A stretch of DNA of 64,000 bases from Microvirga sp. (GTDB lineage Bacteria; Pseudomonadota; Alphaproteobacteria; Rhizobiales; Beijerinckiaceae). Position numbers and translations under genes: made by a program. Below are positions 1 through 9,247 of this stretch, in pieces. The DNA lies in NCBI GenBank assembly GCA_031181145.1, contig JAPSLB010000007.1, forward strand, positions 1 through 64,000, written 5' to 3'. The notes under the pieces were generated by a model. It saw only the letters and a list, made by a program, of their open reading frames with translations, did not search any database and was not told where the DNA came from. The stretch's first letter is position 1. Each line of letters opens with the position of its first letter.

Positions 1-348
1 GAGTCGATCACCCTCGACCGCGGCGCGGCGCACCTGAAGGACGAGCTGATGCCGAAATATGCCGAACTCATCTACAACGGCTTCTGGTTCTCGCCGGAGC
101 GCGAGATGCTCCAGGCCATGATCGACAGAAGCCAGGAATTCGTCACCGGCGAAGTGAAGCTGAAGCTCTACAAGGGCGGCGTCCATCTCATCGGCCGTGA
201 GAGCCCCTATACGCTCTACGACCAGGACCTGGTGACCTTCGAGGAAGGCGCGGTGGCCTACGACCACCGCGACGCCGCCGGCTTCATCAAGCTCAACGCG
301 CTGCGCCTGCGCACCCTGGCCCAGCGCAAGAAGAAGCTCGGTCTGTAA
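1..348 (+). CDS. argG: Argininosuccinate synthase, C-terminal part
   Basis: The reading frame is open from the first base and gives 115 residues before a TAA stop, so only the C-terminus is present. It contains the ArgG C-terminal run with [14 protein letters not shown], then [12 protein letters not shown] and [16 protein letters not shown], all characteristic of argininosuccinate synthase. The enzyme condenses citrulline and aspartate with ATP in arginine biosynthesis, in the cytoplasm. The ATP-binding N-terminal domain lies outside the window. A hairpin with a T-run follows 25 bases after the stop, so transcription probably ends here. Confidence 0.95.
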   Translation, partial: ESITLDRGAAHLKDELMPKYAELIYNGFWFSPEREMLQAMIDRSQEFVTGEVKLKLYKGGVHLIGRESPYTLYDQDLVTFEEGAVAYDHRDAAGFIKLNALRLRTLAQRKKKLGL

Positions 349-372
349 GAGAAACTCACGCCATTGCGCATC

Positions 373-400
373 ACGGCCGGGCTCGTCCCGGCCGTTTTTC
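373..400 (+). terminator. Rho-independent terminator after argG
   Basis: A 9-bp perfect GC-rich stem (373-381 with 387-395, loop of 5) is followed by a run of five T (395-399). It lies between argG and the convergent TPR gene. Confidence 0.85.
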
Positions 401-416
401 CTTGATGCGCCGGTAA

Positions 417-2270
417 TCAGAGCCGGTCGAGGGAAGGGTCACCTTCGCCGAACCAGTTCTTTTTCAGGAGCGCCTTGGCCTCCTCGGCGGCCGCGGCGTC
501 GCCCCGTGCCTCGGCGGCCCGGAGCAGCCCGGCAGCTGCCCAGCCGTTGTTCGGCGCTCTCTGGATGGCTTCGCGGAAGGCAGCCTGCGCCTCCTCGGGC
601 TTCCCCTGCTGCAGCAGCGCGGCGCCGAGCGACTGGTGCACCGGATAATACCAGAAGGGCGGCTCCATGTAGGGCAGCCGATCCTGGATCCCTGCGGCTT
701 CCGCGAACTGCGCGGCGGCCGTCCCGTGATCGCCCTTGTTCTGGGCGATCCGCGCCTCGATCACCTTCGCCTCGATGGCGAGAACGTCCGGACCCGGAAC
801 GCCGAGATCGGGCAGGGCCATGACCTCCGGCGTGTTCGCCAGGGTCGTGATGGCGGCTGCTTCGACACGCGCCTCGTCCTCCCGTCCGAGCCGCGCCAGG
901 GAAATCCCGCGGGCATAGTGCCATGCGGCGCGCACGAAGGGGAAACCCGCCGCCGGCGCAGGCAGGGCCAGCACCCTCTCCGGCTCCGAGAAGCGCGCAT
1001 GGGCCGTATAGGCCGCCGCGGCGATGGGCTGGGTCCAGGGGACTTCGCGCTGGGTGCGGTCCGAGACGATGCCTCCGAGCCTCTCAGCCGCCGACACGGC
1101 GGTCTTCCCGTCTCCGCCCATCAGGGCCGACGCCATCACGAAATGAACGTTGTGGGCATAGTAGCCTTCCGAATAGAGCAGGCTCGCACCGCCTCTCTTG
1201 AGCAGCGCCTCGTCGGCGGCGGCGGCCTGCACGTTCGCGTCCAGGCTCTCACGCCAGCGGCCGAGGCGATACCAGATGTGGCTCGGCATATGCACCAGGT
1301 GCCCGGCTCCGGGCATCAGGGCCGCAAGGCGCTCTGCATGCGGTGCCGCGCGCTCCGGCCGGTCGGAGGACTCGACGGCGTGGATGTAGAGGTGAATGGC
1401 CCCCGGATGATCGGGCTCCGCCGTGAGGGAACCCACCTGCCGGTCGCCAAGCACGCCCTCGATGAGCTCGATCATGCGAGCGGTCCTGCCCTTCGGGGTT
1501 GTGCCTCCATCGGCCCAGTAATCCCAGGGGCTGAGGTTCATGAGCGCGTCGGCCGTCAGGAGCGCGATGTGCGGATTGTCCGGGAAGCGAGCCTGCACGG
1601 CCTCCATCGCATCCGCATAGGCCTGATCCAGCGACTTGCGATCCGCGTTCGGATCGGGCGAATGCCGGTGCGAGAGCGCGTCGATCAGCGCGGCCTCCAC
1701 CCCGCCGGGAGGAGCAAGGCGCTTGGCCCGTTCGAGCGCCACGAGCGCGCGAGCGTTGGCGGCCGCCTCCATCGGGTAGTTGATATGGGGTCCCAGCACC
1801 CACGCCTCTCCCCAGAGGCACATCGCACAATCCGGGTCGAGATCCTGCGCCGCCCTGAACGCCCGGGCCGCTTCCGCGTGGTTGAAGCCCCATCCCAGGC
1901 GATAGCCCTGGTCGAAATAGGCGCGGGCCTCCTGCGCCGACGGACCGACAGCGGCCCACGTCAACCGCCCCAGGTTGTCGTAGACGGGCGGTCTATCATC
2001 GGCGCGCGGAGCGGCTGCGCCTTTCGGGAGATCGCGGCTGTAGGCCCCGAGCTCGTTGCGCGCCGGCGGATGAGGATGAGCCTGGTGATCGGTCTGCGCC
2101 ACCGTCATCCGCGGGGCCGGAGCATGGCTCAGCCCGTGAAGGAGCTTCACGCGCGGGCTGCTGTGGTCGCCGAGAGGACAGGCGGCGGCGGATGTCGCCA
2201 GAGCAAGGGTGGCGGCGCTCGTCATGAGCAGGACGGATACGGTCGAGCGCTTCGTAAGGCGGGTCGTCAT
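417..2270 (-). CDS. Secreted tetratricopeptide-repeat protein
   Basis: A 617-residue protein. The N-terminus (basic stretch, then a hydrophobic run VSVLLMTSAATLALATSAAA and a Cys-Pro) looks like a signal peptide, so it is probably periplasmic. After about residue 110 come TPR-like helical pairs: the segment around YFDQGYRLGWGFNHAEAARA with DPDCAMCLWGEAWVLG is a common motif of this family, and the C-terminus has a classic TPR (GAALLQQGKPEEAQAAFREA, then AIQRAPNN). Residues 1-110 are Pro/His-rich and probably disordered. I recognise the family as conserved uncharacterised TPR proteins but know no function. Convergent with argG; no partner gene. Confidence 0.85.
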   Translation of the reverse strand: MTTRLTKRSTVSVLLMTSAATLALATSAAACPLGDHSSPRVKLLHGLSHAPAPRMTVAQTDHQAHPHPPARNELGAYSRDLPKGAAAPRADDRPPVYDNLGRLTWAAVGPSAQEARAYFDQGYRLGWGFNHAEAARAFRAAQDLDPDCAMCLWGEAWVLGPHINYPMEAAANARALVALERAKRLAPPGGVEAALIDALSHRHSPDPNADRKSLDQAYADAMEAVQARFPDNPHIALLTADALMNLSPWDYWADGGTTPKGRTARMIELIEGVLGDRQVGSLTAEPDHPGAIHLYIHAVESSDRPERAAPHAERLAALMPGAGHLVHMPSHIWYRLGRWRESLDANVQAAAADEALLKRGGASLLYSEGYYAHNVHFVMASALMGGDGKTAVSAAERLGGIVSDRTQREVPWTQPIAAAAYTAHARFSEPERVLALPAPAAGFPFVRAAWHYARGISLARLGREDEARVEAAAITTLANTPEVMALPDLGVPGPDVLAIEAKVIEARIAQNKGDHGTAAAQFAEAAGIQDRLPYMEPPFWYYPVHQSLGAALLQQGKPEEAQAAFREAIQRAPNNGWAAAGLLRAAEARGDAAAAEEAKALLKKNWFGEGDPSLDRL

Positions 2271-2635
2271 GAGAAGCCTCCCATTTCAGCGGAGCGGATT
2301 GCAGGCTGAAGGCGGTCCGAGAGCCTGCGGAATCCATCCTGCCGGGTCACGTCGCCTGCCGGTTCGCGCGAGGTCTCGGCTGTCCTCCGGGCGATCGGCT
2401 TCACAGGCGAGACGGATGTTCGCCCCGTTCCTCGCAGGGCCTTCCTGCCGAAGAACATCCTCACCATGATCTCGTCGAGGGCGAGGGTCTGTGACCTTCG
2501 TCACATCCCGTCGACCGCAACACCCGAACAGCCGCTCTCTCGACCGGCGAATGGTGTGACGGATTCGTACTTCCCCTGGGTTTCGAGTGAGCCCGTCCCA
2601 CGCTACCTTGAGCTTGAAGGCGTCCGGAGACATCC
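2271..2635. other. Intergenic region between divergent TPR and protease genes
   Basis: 365 bases without a convincing gene; short frames on both strands have no family-like sequence. It must contain the promoters of both divergent genes. The one clear signal is the palindrome at 2490-2505, listed separately. Confidence 0.6.
2490..2505. promoter_or_regulatory. CRP-type palindrome
   Basis: TGTGACCTTCGTCACA has perfect 6-bp arms and fits the TGTGA-N6-TCACA core recognised by Crp-type regulators. It lies 131 bp before the protease start and 220 bp before the TPR start. Two Crp/Fnr-family genes are present at 26.3 and 27.3 kb. Binding by either is inference. Confidence 0.5.
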
Positions 2636-3739
2636 ATGCCCTGGTCCATTTCCGTCGCGCGCATCGCCGGCACCCAGGTGCGCATCCACATGACCTTCCT
2701 GCTGCTCCTGATCTGGATCGGCGCGGCACAGTGGCGCGCGGGAGGTCAGTCGGCCGCTCTCGAAGGCCTGCTGTTCATCGTGCTGCTCTTCGCCTGCGTG
2801 CTGGCCCACGAATTCGGACACATTCTCGTGGCCAGGCGCTACGGCATCAAGACTCCCGAGGTGACGCTCTGGCCCATCGGCGGCATCGCGAGCCTGGAGC
2901 GCATTCCCGACAATCCCCGCGAGGAGCTGGCGGTCGCGGTCGCAGGCCCCCTGGTGAACGTGGCGATCGCGGCCGCGCTCATCCTTTTTCTCGGCTTGAA
3001 CATCGGCACCGCCGCCACGACGGCACTCGAGAATCCGCAAGCGGGCATCCTGGCGAGGCTTGCGGCCGCCAATGTCTTCCTCGTCGTCTTCAACATGATC
3101 CCGGCCTTCCCCATGGATGGCGGGCGCGTGCTGCGGGCTCTCCTCGCCATGCGCATGAATTATGCCGACGCCACCCGCATAGCGGCGCGGATCGGCCAGG
3201 GCGCGGCCTTCCTGTTCGCCCTCCTCGGCCTCTTCGGCAATCCCATGCTGGTCGTCATCGCCCTCTTCGTCTATCTCGCGGCCTCCGCGGAAGCGCAGGA
3301 CGTGTCGTTCCGGGGGGCGACCCAGGGGCTGCCGGTGCATGCGGGCATGGTGAGTCCCGTCGAGACGCTGAACACCTCGTCGAACCTCGACGATGCCGTC
3401 GACCTGATGCTGCGCACCGCGCAGAAGGAGTTTCCCGTCGTCGACGGAGCAGGCTACCCGCGCGGCCTTCTGACTCGCGACGGCCTGATCGTCGCCCTGC
3501 GGCAGGGCGGGCCCACGACCCCGGTTCTCGACGTGATGGCCCGGGACCTGCCGACAGTCCAGGAATGGCAGCCTTTCGAGGTTGCCATCGCCCTGCTCAA
3601 CAAGGCCAGGGCCCCCGCCGTTCTCGTCCTGAACCGGGACCAGCGGCTCGTGGGGCTCCTGACGCCCGAAAATCTCGGCGAGATGATGATGGTGCGCAGC
3701 ATCCGCCCGGACTGGCGCTTCCGTATGCGCCGACCTTAA
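2636..3739 (+). CDS. Site-2 protease family metalloprotease with CBS domains
   Basis: A 367-residue membrane protein. Hydrophobic segments surround the zinc motif HEFGH (residues 58-62) and a second metal-ligand region NMIPAFPMDGGRVLRAL near residue 160, the two hallmarks of M50 intramembrane proteases. Residues about 230-360 form a CBS pair, which in this family often senses adenine nucleotides; the C-terminal VGLLTPENL motif is CBS-like. The architecture is that of the Rip3/SpoIVFB-like S2P group, which cleaves membrane-bound anti-sigma or regulatory proteins. The substrate cannot be deduced; no sigma/anti-sigma pair is adjacent. The ATG at 2636 places the first helix at the expected position. 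Confidence 0.9.
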   Translation: MPWSISVARIAGTQVRIHMTFLLLLIWIGAAQWRAGGQSAALEGLLFIVLLFACVLAHEFGHILVARRYGIKTPEVTLWPIGGIASLERIPDNPREELAVAVAGPLVNVAIAAALILFLGLNIGTAATTALENPQAGILARLAAANVFLVVFNMIPAFPMDGGRVLRALLAMRMNYADATRIAARIGQGAAFLFALLGLFGNPMLVVIALFVYLAASAEAQDVSFRGATQGLPVHAGMVSPVETLNTSSNLDDAVDLMLRTAQKEFPVVDGAGYPRGLLTRDGLIVALRQGGPTTPVLDVMARDLPTVQEWQPFEVAIALLNKARAPAVLVLNRDQRLVGLLTPENLGEMMMVRSIRPDWRFRMRRP

Positions 3740-4056
3740 GCGTGGGGGATCCCGCCCCCTTTCCTCCTCACGCCCTACTCTCGTCATCCCCGGACTTGTG
3801 ATGGGAATCCCGCCGGGTCGAGGCGCGGCGCTCTTCCGGTCGGGATGGCTGCAACCCGTGGGGCCCTGACGAAGAGGCGGGACGGCCCCGCTTGACCCCT
3901 CGAAACGGCCCGCCGATCAAAGCTTCGGGAGGCGCCCTATTGCCGCCGCAGAGTAATTATTATATTGCAGCTCATCAGTTTTCCGCCCGGTTTGAGCCAT
4001 GGGCGCGGCAGAGCTCGCCGCGAACCGGGCCGTTTTGCTTTGAAAGACCAACCCTC
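3740..4056. other. Intergenic region before typA
   Basis: 317 bases with no supportable gene. The stretch 3778-3860 carries a CGTCATCCCCGGACTTGTG-like segment resembling one unit of the dispersed palindromic repeat at 20.8 and 60.2 kb. The AT-rich run near 3952-3968 (taattattatattgc) is the best place for a typA promoter. An in-frame extension of typA into this region exists but is not protein-like. Confidence 0.5.
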
Positions 4057-5883
4057 ATGAAGCTGCGCAATATCGCCATCATCGCACACGTCGACCATGG
4101 CAAGACTACCCTCGTTGACAAGCTGCTCCAGCAGTCCGGCGCCTTCCGCGAGAACCAGCGCGTCGAAGAGCGCGCGATGGATTCCAACGATCTCGAGAAG
4201 GAGCGCGGCATCACCATTCTGGCCAAGGCCACCTCGGTGGTCTGGAAGGACACCCGCATCAACATCGTCGACACTCCGGGCCACGCCGATTTCGGCGGCG
4301 AGGTGGAACGCATCCTGAGCATGGTGGATGGCGCCATCGTGCTCGTCGACGCGGCCGAAGGTCCGATGCCGCAGACCAAGTTCGTGGTGTCCAAGGCCCT
4401 CAAGATCGGCCTCAGGCCCATCGTGGCCATCAACAAGATCGACCGTCCCGATGCCCGACATCAGGAAGTGATCAACGAGGTGTTCGACCTTTTCGCGGCG
4501 CTCGACGCCACCGACGAGCAACTCGACTTCCCGATCCTCTACGGATCGGGCCGCAACGGCTGGATGGCGAAGTCCCCGGAGGGTCCGAGCGATCAGGGCC
4601 TGGCCCCGCTCTTCGACCTCGTGCTCGAGCACGTGCCCCCGGCCAAGACCGAGGAAGGCCCGTTCCGCATGCTCGGCACCCTGCTCGAATCCAATCCCTT
4701 CCTGGGCCGCATCGTCACGGGCCGCATCGCGTCCGGCACGGTGAAGCCGAACCAGGCGATCAAGGTCATCGACCGCGAGGGCAAGCTCGTCGAAACCGGG
4801 CGCGTGTCCAAGATCCTGGCTTTCCGCGGCCTGGAGCGCCAGCCGATCGAGCTGGGCGAGGCCGGCGACATCGTCTCCATCGCGGGCTTGGAAAAGGGCT
4901 CGGTGGCCGACACTTTCTGCGCCCCTGAGAACGACATCCCGATCCAGGCGCAGCCCATCGACCCGCCGACCGTGACCATGTCCTTCATCGTCAACGACAG
5001 CCCCTTGGCCGGCACCGAGGGCGACAAGGTGACGAGCCGCATGATCCGCGACCGCCTGTTCAAGGAAGCGGAAGGCAACGTGACCCTCAAGATCGAGGAG
5101 GCGACCGACAAGGACTCGTTCTACGTCTCGGGCCGCGGCGAATTGCAGCTCGCGATCCTGATCGAGACCATGCGCCGCGAAGGTTTCGAGCTCGCCGTAT
5201 CGCGCCCCCGCGTGGTGTTCGAGAAGGACGAGAACGGTCAGCTCCTCGAGCCCATCGAGGAAGTGGTGATCGACGTGGACGAGGAGTTCTCCGGCGTCGT
5301 GGTGCAGAAGATGTCCGAGCGCCGCGCCGAGATGGTCGAGATGCGCCCGTCCGGCGGCAACCGCCAGCGCCTCGTGTTCTACGCTCCGACCCGCGGCCTC
5401 ATCGGCTACCAGAGCGAGCTTCTGACCGATACCCGCGGCACGGCGATCATGAACCGCCTGTTCCATGCCTACGAGCCCTACAAGGGCGAGATCGCCGGCC
5501 GCCGCAACGGCGTGCTGATCTCCAACGATTCGGGCGAGGCGGTGGCCTATGCGCTCTGGAACCTGGAGGATCGCGGCCCGATGATGATCGAGCCCGGCTG
5601 GAAGGTCTATCAGGGCATGATCGTGGGCGAGCACAACCGCGAGAACGACCTCGAGGTGAACGTGCTCAAGGGCAAGAAGCTCACCAACATCCGCACGACC
5701 TCCAAGGACGAGGCGGTGCGGCTGACGCCGCCGATCCGCATGACGCTGGAGAAGTCGCTCGCCTGGATCCAGGACGACGAGCTCGTGGAAGTGACGCCGA
5801 AGTCGATCCGCATCCGCAAGGCGATCCTCGACCCGAACGAGCGCAAGCGCGCCGAGAAGCAGAAGGAAGCGCTGAGCGCCTGA
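4057..5883 (+). CDS. typA: Ribosome-associated GTPase TypA/BipA
   Basis: 608 residues, the standard length. It begins [19 protein letters not shown] with the G1 P-loop; [14 protein letters not shown] gives G3 and [10 protein letters not shown] gives G4. Domain II, the EF-G-like domains and the BipA C-terminal domain follow ([21 protein letters not shown], then [20 protein letters not shown]). TypA is a translational GTPase of the EF-G superfamily that binds the ribosome and acts in subunit assembly and stress adaptation. I chose the ATG at 4057 because all family homology begins there and the upstream in-frame residues look non-coding. A strong terminator follows. Confidence 0.98.
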   Translation: MKLRNIAIIAHVDHGKTTLVDKLLQQSGAFRENQRVEERAMDSNDLEKERGITILAKATSVVWKDTRINIVDTPGHADFGGEVERILSMVDGAIVLVDAAEGPMPQTKFVVSKALKIGLRPIVAINKIDRPDARHQEVINEVFDLFAALDATDEQLDFPILYGSGRNGWMAKSPEGPSDQGLAPLFDLVLEHVPPAKTEEGPFRMLGTLLESNPFLGRIVTGRIASGTVKPNQAIKVIDREGKLVETGRVSKILAFRGLERQPIELGEAGDIVSIAGLEKGSVADTFCAPENDIPIQAQPIDPPTVTMSFIVNDSPLAGTEGDKVTSRMIRDRLFKEAEGNVTLKIEEATDKDSFYVSGRGELQLAILIETMRREGFELAVSRPRVVFEKDENGQLLEPIEEVVIDVDEEFSGVVVQKMSERRAEMVEMRPSGGNRQRLVFYAPTRGLIGYQSELLTDTRGTAIMNRLFHAYEPYKGEIAGRRNGVLISNDSGEAVAYALWNLEDRGPMMIEPGWKVYQGMIVGEHNRENDLEVNVLKGKKLTNIRTTSKDEAVRLTPPIRMTLEKSLAWIQDDELVEVTPKSIRIRKAILDPNERKRAEKQKEALSA

Positions 5884-5907
5884 GGCAGTCTCTCGAGCAC
5901 ATGTTGA

Positions 5908-5934
5908 AAGGCCGCCCAATGGGCGGCCTTTTTT
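5908..5934 (+). terminator. Terminator after typA
   Basis: A 10-bp perfect stem (5908-5917 with 5921-5930, 3-base loop) runs directly into six T. Confidence 0.92.
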
Positions 5935-5999
5935 CACGTTGCCGTCGCTTCGTCATACACCCGGGCCCCCGGCACAGGGACGGATGACGCAAAGGGAGA

Positions 6000-6164
6000 T
6001 CATCCTTCGGCCTTGTCGCCCTGCCCCTTCTTGGCGCCCTCTCCCATGGGATTGGTGGAATCCTCGCCGGACACGTCGGGATTCTCGCGGCCTTGCGGAG
6101 TCAGGCGCGGGGCGCTGATGTCCTTTTCGGTCGCCTGGTTGGACTTGTCGTCGGTTTGAGCCAT
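6000..6164 (-). CDS. Small hydrophilic protein, last of four
   Basis: 54 residues from MAQTDDKSN, very polar (Asp, Lys, Gln, Gly, Glu rich), no hydrophobic segment and no Cys, so probably intrinsically disordered. I chose the start at 6164 because an AGAGGAA Shine-Dalgarno lies 9 bases before it; a start at 6188 has none. It ends a run of four same-strand genes of similar composition, each a few bases apart, so co-transcription is likely. No family recognised; some such proteins in related bacteria are stress-associated, which is inference only. Confidence 0.55.
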   Translation of the reverse strand: MAQTDDKSNQATEKDISAPRLTPQGRENPDVSGEDSTNPMGEGAKKGQGDKAEG

Positions 6165-6187
6165 CGCTGCTTGTTCCTCTGCTTGCA

Positions 6188-6508
6188 TCAGGTCGGGCCG
6201 CCGGAGCCGCTCGTCGGCCCGGAGCCGGTTTCGGATCCCGCATCGCCTTCGTTGCCGAGAGAGCGCGAGCCGCTGGGATCCGTCAGGCCGCTGGCGCGCC
6301 CGCCGGCATCGGTGCCGCTGGACGGGCTGCCCTTTGGACCGCCTGGAATGGTGCCGGAGCCGGTGCCCGTGGCGTTGGCCTCATCGGCCGACCCGCCCAA
6401 ATCGAAGCCGGGCCGGTCCTGGGACTCGGGCCGTGGATCGCGGGCCGCTTCTTCCGGATCGGGCCGCTCGGAGGGGACACGCGGTCCGGAATTCGGGTTC
6501 TGCGTCAT
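6188..6508 (-). CDS. Disordered Gly/Pro/Ser-rich small protein
   Basis: 106 residues from MTQNPNSGPRV. The sequence is dominated by Gly, Ser, Pro, Asp and Thr in low-complexity runs and has no hydrophobic core, so it is probably disordered. A GAGGGA Shine-Dalgarno supports the start at 6508; the alternative start at 6523 lacks one but overlaps the previous stop in an ATGA arrangement. Third gene of the four-gene group. Function unknown. Confidence 0.55.
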   Translation of the reverse strand: MTQNPNSGPRVPSERPDPEEAARDPRPESQDRPGFDLGGSADEANATGTGSGTIPGGPKGSPSSGTDAGGRASGLTDPSGSRSLGNEGDAGSETGSGPTSGSGGPT

Positions 6509-6519
6509 GATGGGATCCC

Positions 6520-6750
6520 TCATGAACTGGTGGAGTCGGTCGCGTCGCTGTCGCCCACATCCGGCAGGGCTCCCGTGCCGGGAGTCGATTCGGGATTCGT
6601 CAGCGACGGCTTGCCGTGCGGGCCGGCCGCGGGCGGAGCGCCGGGCTTGTCCTCGGACGAGCCCCCGTGGCCGGGATTCGGGTCCGTCCGCTCGGGATCG
6701 CCGTGCTTCTTCGTATCTTCGGTGTGATTGCCGTAGCCTGCATTGCCCAT
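6520..6750 (-). CDS. Disordered small protein (MGNAGYGN)
   Basis: 76 residues beginning MGNAGYGNHTEDTKKHG, rich in Gly, Pro, Asp, Ser and Thr with no hydrophobic segment. It lies 12 bases downstream of the first gene in the set and its TGA touches a possible start of the next, which supports an operon. AGGAGAG-like bases precede the start. No known domain. Shared composition with its three neighbours suggests a related role, possibly desiccation or osmotic stress protection, but nothing in the sequence proves this. Confidence 0.5.
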   Translation of the reverse strand: MGNAGYGNHTEDTKKHGDPERTDPNPGHGGSSEDKPGAPPAAGPHGKPSLTNPESTPGTGALPDVGDSDATDSTSS

Positions 6751-6762
6751 GTCGCTCTCCTG

Positions 6763-7119
6763 TCAGCCCTGATCCTTGCCGTTGACGGCTGTCGCACGCT
6801 CGATGGCCTGGGCTGTCGCGTCCTTGTCCTGCGGCGAGAGCGTCGCATCGCTCAGATGCTTCGTGGTCTCCGGGGTCTCGGCGGCGGTGAGCTCGTCATG
6901 GCCGTCCATGCCTGCCCGGCTCGTCTGGCCTGTCTGGCCCTGCCGGTAATTGTAGGCCTCGCCGCCCGGCTCGCTCCAGACGCGGCGGAGGGTGGCATTG
7001 CCTTCCGGCCCGCCCTCCCGGTTCGGATCGATGGGGCTGTCGATGCCGCCGCGCTGCTCGTTGCGGATCTGGTCCGCGTCCTGGTCTTGCAGTGAATGAG
7101 GCGCCTTGCGCTCCGCCAT
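6763..7119 (-). CDS. Hydrophilic small protein, first of four
   Basis: 118 residues from MAERKAPHSLQDQD. It is charged and polar, with Gln, Asp, Glu, Thr and Gly prevailing; the C-terminal third (HDELTAAETPETTKHLSDAT) may be helical. The start at 7119 has GGAG six bases upstream; the alternative at 7131 does not. It opens the group and would be transcribed from the 7120-7225 gap. No family recognised. Confidence 0.6.
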   Translation of the reverse strand: MAERKAPHSLQDQDADQIRNEQRGGIDSPIDPNREGGPEGNATLRRVWSEPGGEAYNYRQGQTGQTSRAGMDGHDELTAAETPETTKHLSDATLSPQDKDATAQAIERATAVNGKDQG

Positions 7120-7228
7120 GATGAACTCCATCGGATTGGCTTGGAAACATGCGTGAATTCATGTGCTTCCAGGAGAACCCGACGGGCTGAGGGAAGTTCT
7201 TGCCAAGCTTGAACGGCGGCCAAACAAA

Positions 7229-7252
7229 AAGGGCGGCTTTTGAGCCGCCCTT
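7229..7252 (-). terminator. Terminator after cysK
   Basis: A 10-bp perfect stem (7229-7238 with 7243-7252, 4-base loop); read on the minus strand the stem is followed by a T-rich tract. It closes the long ubiE-to-cysK operon. Confidence 0.85.
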
Positions 7253-7276
7253 CCTCAGGTCCGAGCTGATGAAATT

Positions 7277-8257
<981 letters not shown>

Positions 8258-8261
8258 AAAA

Positions 8262-8284
8262 ATCCTCCATGAGAACGGGAGGAT
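8262..8284 (-). promoter_or_regulatory. Inverted repeat over the cysK ribosome-binding site
   Basis: ATCCTCC (8262-8268) and GGAGGAT (8278-8284) are perfect 7-bp arms with a 9-base spacer. On the transcript, the cysK GGAGG Shine-Dalgarno lies in one arm. It could be a hairpin that limits initiation or an operator for the adjacent Rrf2 protein. Confidence 0.45.
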
Positions 8285-8331
8285 GCTAGTCTTTCTCGCA
8301 GTGAGTGTCGATAATTGCCTTAATTCACAAG

Positions 8332-8781
8332 CTATATCGTAAAATCTACCGGCATGGTCGGCTCGCCGACGGCTTCGGCCTGAGCCCGGTTGCACAGGTC
8401 CTCCACCGTGACCTTGTCGAGTTCGGCCAGAAAGGCTTCCGTCCCTTTCGCGACGAGGGGGGCCACCACCGCTTCCGCAAGCCGCGATTCCGGAACCGGC
8501 GAATTGCCCTCGTCCTCCTGTGCCGCCATGGCGATCCGGACGACATCGCCCGCGGTGATGCGCCGCCGCTCGCGGGCAAGCTCGTACCCGCCGCGCGGAC
8601 CGCGCACCCCTTTCAGGATCCCCTGCCTGACCAGGGCCTGCAGCACCGGCTCCAGATAGCGCGGCGGCAGATTGTGCCGGGCGGCGAGCGCCTTCGCCGA
8701 GACCGGCATGGGACGGGCATGGAGCGCGATGTCGGTGACGGCTGCGATCGCGAGCAGGGAACGGCGAGAAAGGAAATTCAT
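8332..8781 (-). CDS. Rrf2-family transcriptional regulator (CymR-like context)
   Basis: 149 residues with the Rrf2 winged helix: [19 protein letters not shown], then the recognition region [32 protein letters not shown], the family signature wing. Fe-S Rrf2 members (IscR, NsrR) carry three Cys after the HTH; here I see only one (EDLCNRA), so a cluster is unlikely. Its place directly upstream of cysK recalls CymR of Gram-positives, a cluster-free Rrf2 that represses sulfur genes together with CysK. That role here is inference. It starts 10 bases after the dut stop. Confidence 0.9.
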   Translation of the reverse strand: MNFLSRRSLLAIAAVTDIALHARPMPVSAKALAARHNLPPRYLEPVLQALVRQGILKGVRGPRGGYELARERRRITAGDVVRIAMAAQEDEGNSPVPESRLAEAVVAPLVAKGTEAFLAELDKVTVEDLCNRAQAEAVGEPTMPVDFTI

Positions 8782-8791
8782 CGCGTGCCTT

Positions 8792-9247
8792 TCAGTTCAA
8801 GCCCGTCGATCCGAACCCGCCCGCGGCCCGCACCGTGGGTTCGACGGCGACGACCTCCACCACCTCCGCCATGGTGACCGGCGCGACGATCATCTGCGCG
8901 ATGCGCATGCCGCGCGTGACGGTGAAGGGCTCGGCGCCCAGGTTGACGAGCAGCACCTGCACCTCGCCGCGATAATCCGCGTCGATGGTGCCCGGCGCGT
9001 TGAGGACCGTCACGCCGTGCTTGAAGGCCAGACCGGAACGTGGGCGCACCTGTGCCTCGAACCCCTGCTCCAGCTGGATGACGAGGCCCGTGGGGACGAG
9101 TTTGCGCTCCATGGGCGCAAGCTCCACCGGCGCGTCGGCCGGATTGGCGGCAATCAGGTCCATGCCCGCAGCACCCGCCGTTTCATAGCGCGGCAGGGGC
9201 AGGTCCGCGCCGTGGGCCAAGCGCTGAACACGCAGCACATGCGTCAT
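8792..9247 (-). CDS. dut: Deoxyuridine 5'-triphosphate nucleotidohydrolase
   Basis: 151 residues, the normal dUTPase length. The conserved motifs are all present: AGMDLIAA (1), [10 protein letters not shown] (2), [17 protein letters not shown] (3), [13 protein letters not shown] (4) and the C-terminal glycine-rich arm GGFGSTG (5). It hydrolyses dUTP to dUMP and diphosphate, keeping uracil out of DNA and feeding thymidylate synthesis. The start overlaps the coaBC stop as ATGA, indicating translational coupling. The coaBC-dut pairing is widespread in Proteobacteria. Confidence 0.97.
   Translation of the reverse strand: MTHVLRVQRLAHGADLPLPRYETAGAAGMDLIAANPADAPVELAPMERKLVPTGLVIQLEQGFEAQVRPRSGLAFKHGVTVLNAPGTIDADYRGEVQVLLVNLGAEPFTVTRGMRIAQMIVAPVTMAEVVEVVAVEPTVRAAGGFGSTGLN

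Noticed and set aside
636-2309. Long plus-strand frame of 557 codons opposite the TPR gene
   Set aside because: It is an antisense shadow in GC-rich DNA: Arg/Gly/His-rich with no family resemblance, while the minus strand shows a signal peptide and TPR motifs.
3937-5937. 666-codon minus-strand frame opposite typA
   Set aside because: Composition is His/Leu/Asp-rich and unlike any protein family; the plus strand is unmistakably TypA.
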